Source: an uncultured Eggerthellaceae bacterium
GTDB lineage: Bacteria; Actinomycetota; Coriobacteriia; Coriobacteriales; Eggerthellaceae
Length of the DNA: 8,826 bases
Reading direction: 5' to 3'
NCBI GenBank assembly: GCA_946626265.1
Contig: CAMOUE010000086.1
Coordinates: 1-8,826, forward strand
This document shows positions 5,853 to 8,826 of this stretch, one piece after another (the stretch's first letter is position 1; each line of letters begins with the position of its first letter). The position numbers and the translations under genes are program-made. The notes below the pieces were generated by a model that saw only the letters and a program-made list of their open reading frames with translations, was not told the origin of the DNA and did no database searches.

Positions 5853-6752
5853 ATGGGTGCGTCCGGAAACCGGTGCGTGCGCGTTAAAGACGAATATCTG
5901 CAGGGTGTCCTGGACAAGCGCGAACGGCTGCTGTTCGACGGGGCCATGGGCACCATGATTCAAAAGAACGGCCTGGTCTCTACCGGGCCGCTCGAGTTGT
6001 TGTGCCTCGACGAGCCCGAGGCCGTCACCGATATCCACCGCGCGTACGTTCAAGCCGGAAGCCAAGTCGTGACCACGAACACGTTCGGGGCCAACGCGAT
6101 GAAGCTCGACGGGATCGCGTCGGTCGACGACGTGTATGCGGCGGCGGTGGCCTGCGCACGCGAGAGCGGGGCCCGTTACGTGGCAGCCGACATCGGGCCG
6201 CTCGGCGAGCTGCTCGATCCGTACGGCGACATCACGTACGATGAGGCGTACGGGCTTTTCGCCGAGGCCGCACGTGCCGCGGGAGGCGCGGGGGCTGATC
6301 TGGTCATCGTCGAGACGATGACGGACTTGACCGAGCTTACGGCTGCCGTGAGGGCGGCTCTGGACTCGACGGACCTTCCCGTGTTCGCCACGATGACGTT
6401 CGGCGAGGGCGGTCGCACGTTCATGGGCGTTTCGCCCGAAGACGCCGTCGAGACGCTCGAGGAGCTCGGAGTCGACGCGCTCGGCATCAACTGCTCGCTC
6501 GGACCCGAATCGCTTCTCCCGTTCGCGCAGACCATGCTCGATGCGTCGGAGAAGCCGGTCATCGTCCAGGCGAATGCAGGCCTGCCGGCCGTTTCGGAAG
6601 GGGAGACCCGCTATTCGATCGGGCCTGCCGAGTACGCGGCCGCCGTGAGGCGGATGCTCGATGCGGGCGTCACGATCGTGGGCGGTTGCTGCGGCACGGA
6701 CCCCGCCTACATCGAGCAGCTGTCGAAGGCGCTGTCCGAGCTTGACGCGTAA
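5853..6752 (+). CDS. Stand-alone homocysteine S-methyltransferase (MetH N-terminal-domain type)
   Basis: A 299-residue cytoplasmic enzyme module that transfers a methyl group to homocysteine to form methionine. It has the barrel start LLFDGAMGTMIQ (Asp 29), then VVTTNTFGANAMKLDG, and the three zinc-binding cysteines: Cys 214 in GINCSLGP and Cys 279-280 in GGCCGTDP. The 65-residue spacing between the first and second Cys matches the MetH homocysteine domain as I recall it (Thermotoga 207/272/273). QANAGLPAVSEGET also follows MetH rather than betaine-dependent enzymes. The folate-, cobalamin- and reactivation domains of MetH are absent because the protein stops after the first domain. The methyl donor must therefore come from a separate corrinoid protein or a free donor such as S-methylmethionine. 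ATG 5853 is supported by AGGAG at 5839-5843. It lies 12 bp after yebC and 21 bp before the lipoprotein gene. No SAM riboswitch is seen. Confidence 0.9.
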   Translation: MGASGNRCVRVKDEYLQGVLDKRERLLFDGAMGTMIQKNGLVSTGPLELLCLDEPEAVTDIHRAYVQAGSQVVTTNTFGANAMKLDGIASVDDVYAAAVACARESGARYVAADIGPLGELLDPYGDITYDEAYGLFAEAARAAGGAGADLVIVETMTDLTELTAAVRAALDSTDLPVFATMTFGEGGRTFMGVSPEDAVETLEELGVDALGINCSLGPESLLPFAQTMLDASEKPVIVQANAGLPAVSEGETRYSIGPAEYAAAVRRMLDAGVTIVGGCCGTDPAYIEQLSKALSELDA

Positions 6753-6773
6753 GCTTTCAGTTAGGAGTTTCAC

Positions 6774-7535
6774 ATGAAGAGGTTTTCAATCGGCGCCATG
6801 CTGGTTGCGGGTTTGCTGGCGTTTGCGCTCGCGGGCTGCTCGGGTCAGTCCGCAAACGGCGGCGACATCAAGGGCGGCTGGATTCTCGAGGACAGCTCCG
6901 CCGTGGGGTTCGACGCGTTCCTCCAGTTCGGAGAGGACGGGCTGGCGCAGTATGCCGTCGCCGACTCCTGGATCGAAGGGACGTGGGACGTCGAGAACGG
7001 CGCGGCCGGCGCCACGTTCGCGGACCAGGCCGTGAAGCTGTCCCTGAACGGCGACAAGCTGACGCTCGGCTCGAATGACGGGTCCCGGCTCGTGTTCAAG
7101 CGCGCCGGCGACGACATGACGCTCGAGAGCTATCTCGGCGAGAATGCCGGTTTGGCGGGCGGCGAGGTCGTCGAGGAGCAGATTGACGACATCGACCCCG
7201 TCGTCATCGCTGACGACGAGACCTGCACGATCACAGTGACGGGCAAGGGCACCGATTTCACGGCCGACCCCGGCTACCGTCTGTCCATCAGCAACAAGTC
7301 GGATGCCGCGATCTTCGTGTCCACGATGGACAAGTTCAAGGTCAACGGCACCGACATCGATGCCGGCATCGGCGAGATCGTGGAGGCGGGCAGCACTGCC
7401 GACGCGTTCATGTACTTCTCGAAGGACGAGCTCGGAGGAGCTTTGGACAAGCTCGTCGACACGAACGGCAAGCTGATCGTCTACGACGACAAGTCGGGTG
7501 ACGAGATCGCATCCTACGACTTCCATATGGATTAG
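6774..7535 (+). CDS. Exported lipoprotein with lipocalin-like and DUF-type beta domains
   Basis: A 253-residue surface lipoprotein of unknown function. The signal peptide (MKRFSIGAMLVAGLLAFALAGC) ends in the lipobox LAGC with Cys 22 as the lipid anchor. Residues about 33-110 (KGGWILEDSS, LQFGEDGLAQY, IEGTWDVENG, KLTLGSNDGSRLVFKR) follow the strand pattern of small lipocalin-like domains found in many Gram-positive lipoproteins. The C-terminal part (about 145-253) is a second beta domain (YRLSISNKSDAAIFVSTMDKFKVNG, then EAGSTADAFMYFSKDEL, ending YDFHMD). It resembles the Ig-like 'N-K-S-D ... vNG ... l.f...eL' domain seen in uncharacterised exported proteins. An acidic linker (EEQIDDIDP) joins the two. 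AGGAG at 6763-6767 lies 6 nt before the ATG. The gene follows the methyltransferase by 21 bp and precedes another exported protein, so co-expression is likely. Substrate or partner is unknown. Confidence 0.85.
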   Translation: MKRFSIGAMLVAGLLAFALAGCSGQSANGGDIKGGWILEDSSAVGFDAFLQFGEDGLAQYAVADSWIEGTWDVENGAAGATFADQAVKLSLNGDKLTLGSNDGSRLVFKRAGDDMTLESYLGENAGLAGGEVVEEQIDDIDPVVIADDETCTITVTGKGTDFTADPGYRLSISNKSDAAIFVSTMDKFKVNGTDIDAGIGEIVEAGSTADAFMYFSKDELGGALDKLVDTNGKLIVYDDKSGDEIASYDFHMD

Positions 7536-7569
7536 GCCTTCCGCGCCTCTTATCCAATAACTGGCCAAG

Positions 7570-8793
7570 ATGTCGGGGAACGAATCGAGAGCGGGCGGCT
7601 ACCTCATTGCCGCCCTTTTCCTTGCCGCAGGGCTTTCGCTGCTCGCGTTTGCGGCGTATTCCCTCGGGATCGTTCCCCGCACGCTGTTCGAACCGGGTGG
7701 CGAAGAGGGGCAGGGCGCTTCGGCGCTCGACGCGGAGATGACCGCGCGCGTCGACGCCGAGCTCGAAAAGCGTTATTACGCCTATTCGCAGCTCAGCCCG
7801 GACGACAGGCGTTGCTACCGCGTCATGCTCGACGCCATGACGTCACGCGAATCCCGCCCGTATCCCGAGTCGGGGTCCGATAGCCTCGACCTCGTCCGCG
7901 CAAGCGTCGTCGCCGACCACCCCGAGCTCTTCTACGTCAACGGCGTGCGCATGGCGACGACTTACAGCCCCCTCACCGACAGGGTCACGGCCGTGAACGT
8001 CGAGGGCGCGTATACGTATTCGGAAGAGGAAACCGAGCAAATCCAGGCGACGATCGATGGCATCACGCGGGATTTCGTCGCGTCGCTGCCGCCCGAGGCG
8101 GATGACTACGCCAAGGCGAAGGCGGCATACGAGTACATCGTGACGAACACGGCCTACGACCACAGCGTCGTGCTCGAGGACGACGCCGATGGCAATCGGA
8201 GTTCAAACGTGGCGGGCCAGACCATGGCCGACGTGTTCGTGGACGGGCTGGCGGTCTGCGCGGGCTACTCGGCCGCGTTCCAGCACCTGATGCAGGCGTC
8301 GGGCGTCGAATGCACGCAGGTGCTCGGCTGGGCGGACGGAACGCGCCACGCATGGTGTCTCACCAAGCTGGACGGCGCCTACTATCTCACGGATCCCACC
8401 TGGGGCGACCCGGAGTTCCTCGACGAGGACGAGTCGTTCGCGTCGGATTTCGTGAACTACGCGTACCTCGCGGCGACGAGCGAGGACATGGCCGGCACGC
8501 ATGTGCCTGACGAAGAATACTCCGTTCCCGTTTGCGTCGACGATGACGATAGCTACTTCACGCGCGAGGGGCTTTTGCTTCACGGGGCAGACGAACTGGC
8601 GCTTGGAAGCCTCGTGTCGTGGGCGGACGGAGCGGGGGTGTCGAACCTCCAGGTGCGTTGCACGGACCGTCCTTCCTTTGACGCGCTGGTCCAATCCGTC
8701 GTCGAAAGCGGTCGCCTCGGGTCGTACGTCTCGGATGGGGAATACCAGTACGCCCTGTTCGAAGACGTGTACGGGATAACCATATTCCCCTAG
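7570..8793 (+). CDS. Exported, membrane-anchored transglutaminase-like protein
   Basis: A 407-residue protein with one N-terminal membrane helix (about 10-33) and the bulk outside the cell. The core is a transglutaminase/papain-like fold with a complete Cys-His-Asp triad: Cys 230 in GLAVCAGYSAAF, His 260 in RHAWC, and Asp 275 in YLTDPTWGDP. The upstream part has the accessory motif DHPELFYVNG (about 116-125), common in Gram-positive transglutaminase-like proteins. After the core comes NYAYLAATSEDMAGTH and a C-terminal region with DDDDSYFTREGL. Such proteins may cross-link, cleave or merely bind envelope or peptide substrates; which applies is not visible. The ATG at 7570 lacks a clear Shine-Dalgarno sequence, so expression may depend on the lipoprotein gene 34 bp upstream. 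The stop is at 8791-8793 and the window ends 33 bp later without a recognisable terminator. Confidence 0.88.
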   Translation: MSGNESRAGGYLIAALFLAAGLSLLAFAAYSLGIVPRTLFEPGGEEGQGASALDAEMTARVDAELEKRYYAYSQLSPDDRRCYRVMLDAMTSRESRPYPESGSDSLDLVRASVVADHPELFYVNGVRMATTYSPLTDRVTAVNVEGAYTYSEEETEQIQATIDGITRDFVASLPPEADDYAKAKAAYEYIVTNTAYDHSVVLEDDADGNRSSNVAGQTMADVFVDGLAVCAGYSAAFQHLMQASGVECTQVLGWADGTRHAWCLTKLDGAYYLTDPTWGDPEFLDEDESFASDFVNYAYLAATSEDMAGTHVPDEEYSVPVCVDDDDSYFTREGLLLHGADELALGSLVSWADGAGVSNLQVRCTDRPSFDALVQSVVESGRLGSYVSDGEYQYALFEDVYGITIFP

Positions 8794-8826
8794 GCGCACG
8801 CCGCGCCGCCCGGGCCGGGGTCCGCC

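Noticed and set aside
5049..6773. 574-residue open frame on the - strand across yebC and the methyltransferase
   Set aside because: It is opposite two clearly recognised genes, has Arg/Val/Leu/His-rich composition typical of antisense frames in high-GC DNA, and matches no family.
8794..8826. GC-rich palindrome GCCCGGGC after the last gene as a terminator
   Set aside because: There is no loop or T run and the window ends; a terminator cannot be supported.

Overview
The window is high-GC, gene-dense DNA with every supported gene on the + strand. It reads like a Gram-positive actinobacterium: strong GGAGG-type ribosome binding sites, a G/C-rich third codon position, a lipobox lipoprotein, and exported proteins anchored by one N-terminal membrane helix. 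The protein families fit an anaerobic gut-type lineage such as Coriobacteriia (Eggerthella/Slackia-like). That placement is an inference from style; no marker gene here proves it.

Layout. (1) 1-180: the C-terminal end of a gene that starts outside the window, ending in a membrane helix. (2) 243-1445: a single-pass membrane protein with a repeat-bearing cytoplasmic N-terminus and an outer domain that opens with a PASTA-like stretch. It is closed by a very strong intrinsic terminator at 1497-1534. (3) 1590-1805: a 71-residue orphan protein. (4) 1785-1860: an AT-rich control region with a dyad/direct repeat and a consensus -10 box. (5) 1888-4910: a membrane-bound GGDEF diguanylate cyclase, followed 2 bp later by a 12-helix APC-type amino acid permease, apparently one transcriptional and translational unit. 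(6) 4939-8793: an extended -10 promoter, a structured leader, then yebC, a stand-alone homocysteine S-methyltransferase, a lipoprotein and a transglutaminase-like exported protein. Gaps here are 12, 21 and 34 bp and no terminator is visible between the genes.

How the genes may work together. The cyclase/permease pair suggests an outside signal or nutrient state sensed beside an amino acid transporter. YebC and the methyltransferase are housekeeping-type proteins (translation/transcription control and methionine synthesis). The lipoprotein and the transglutaminase-like protein are both surface-exposed and may act at the cell envelope. No mobile element, CRISPR array, tRNA, rRNA or broken gene was recognised. 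The points most worth a second look are the 24-residue repeat plus PASTA-like protein, the coupled cyclase/permease pair, and the methyltransferase that lacks its methyl-donor modules.
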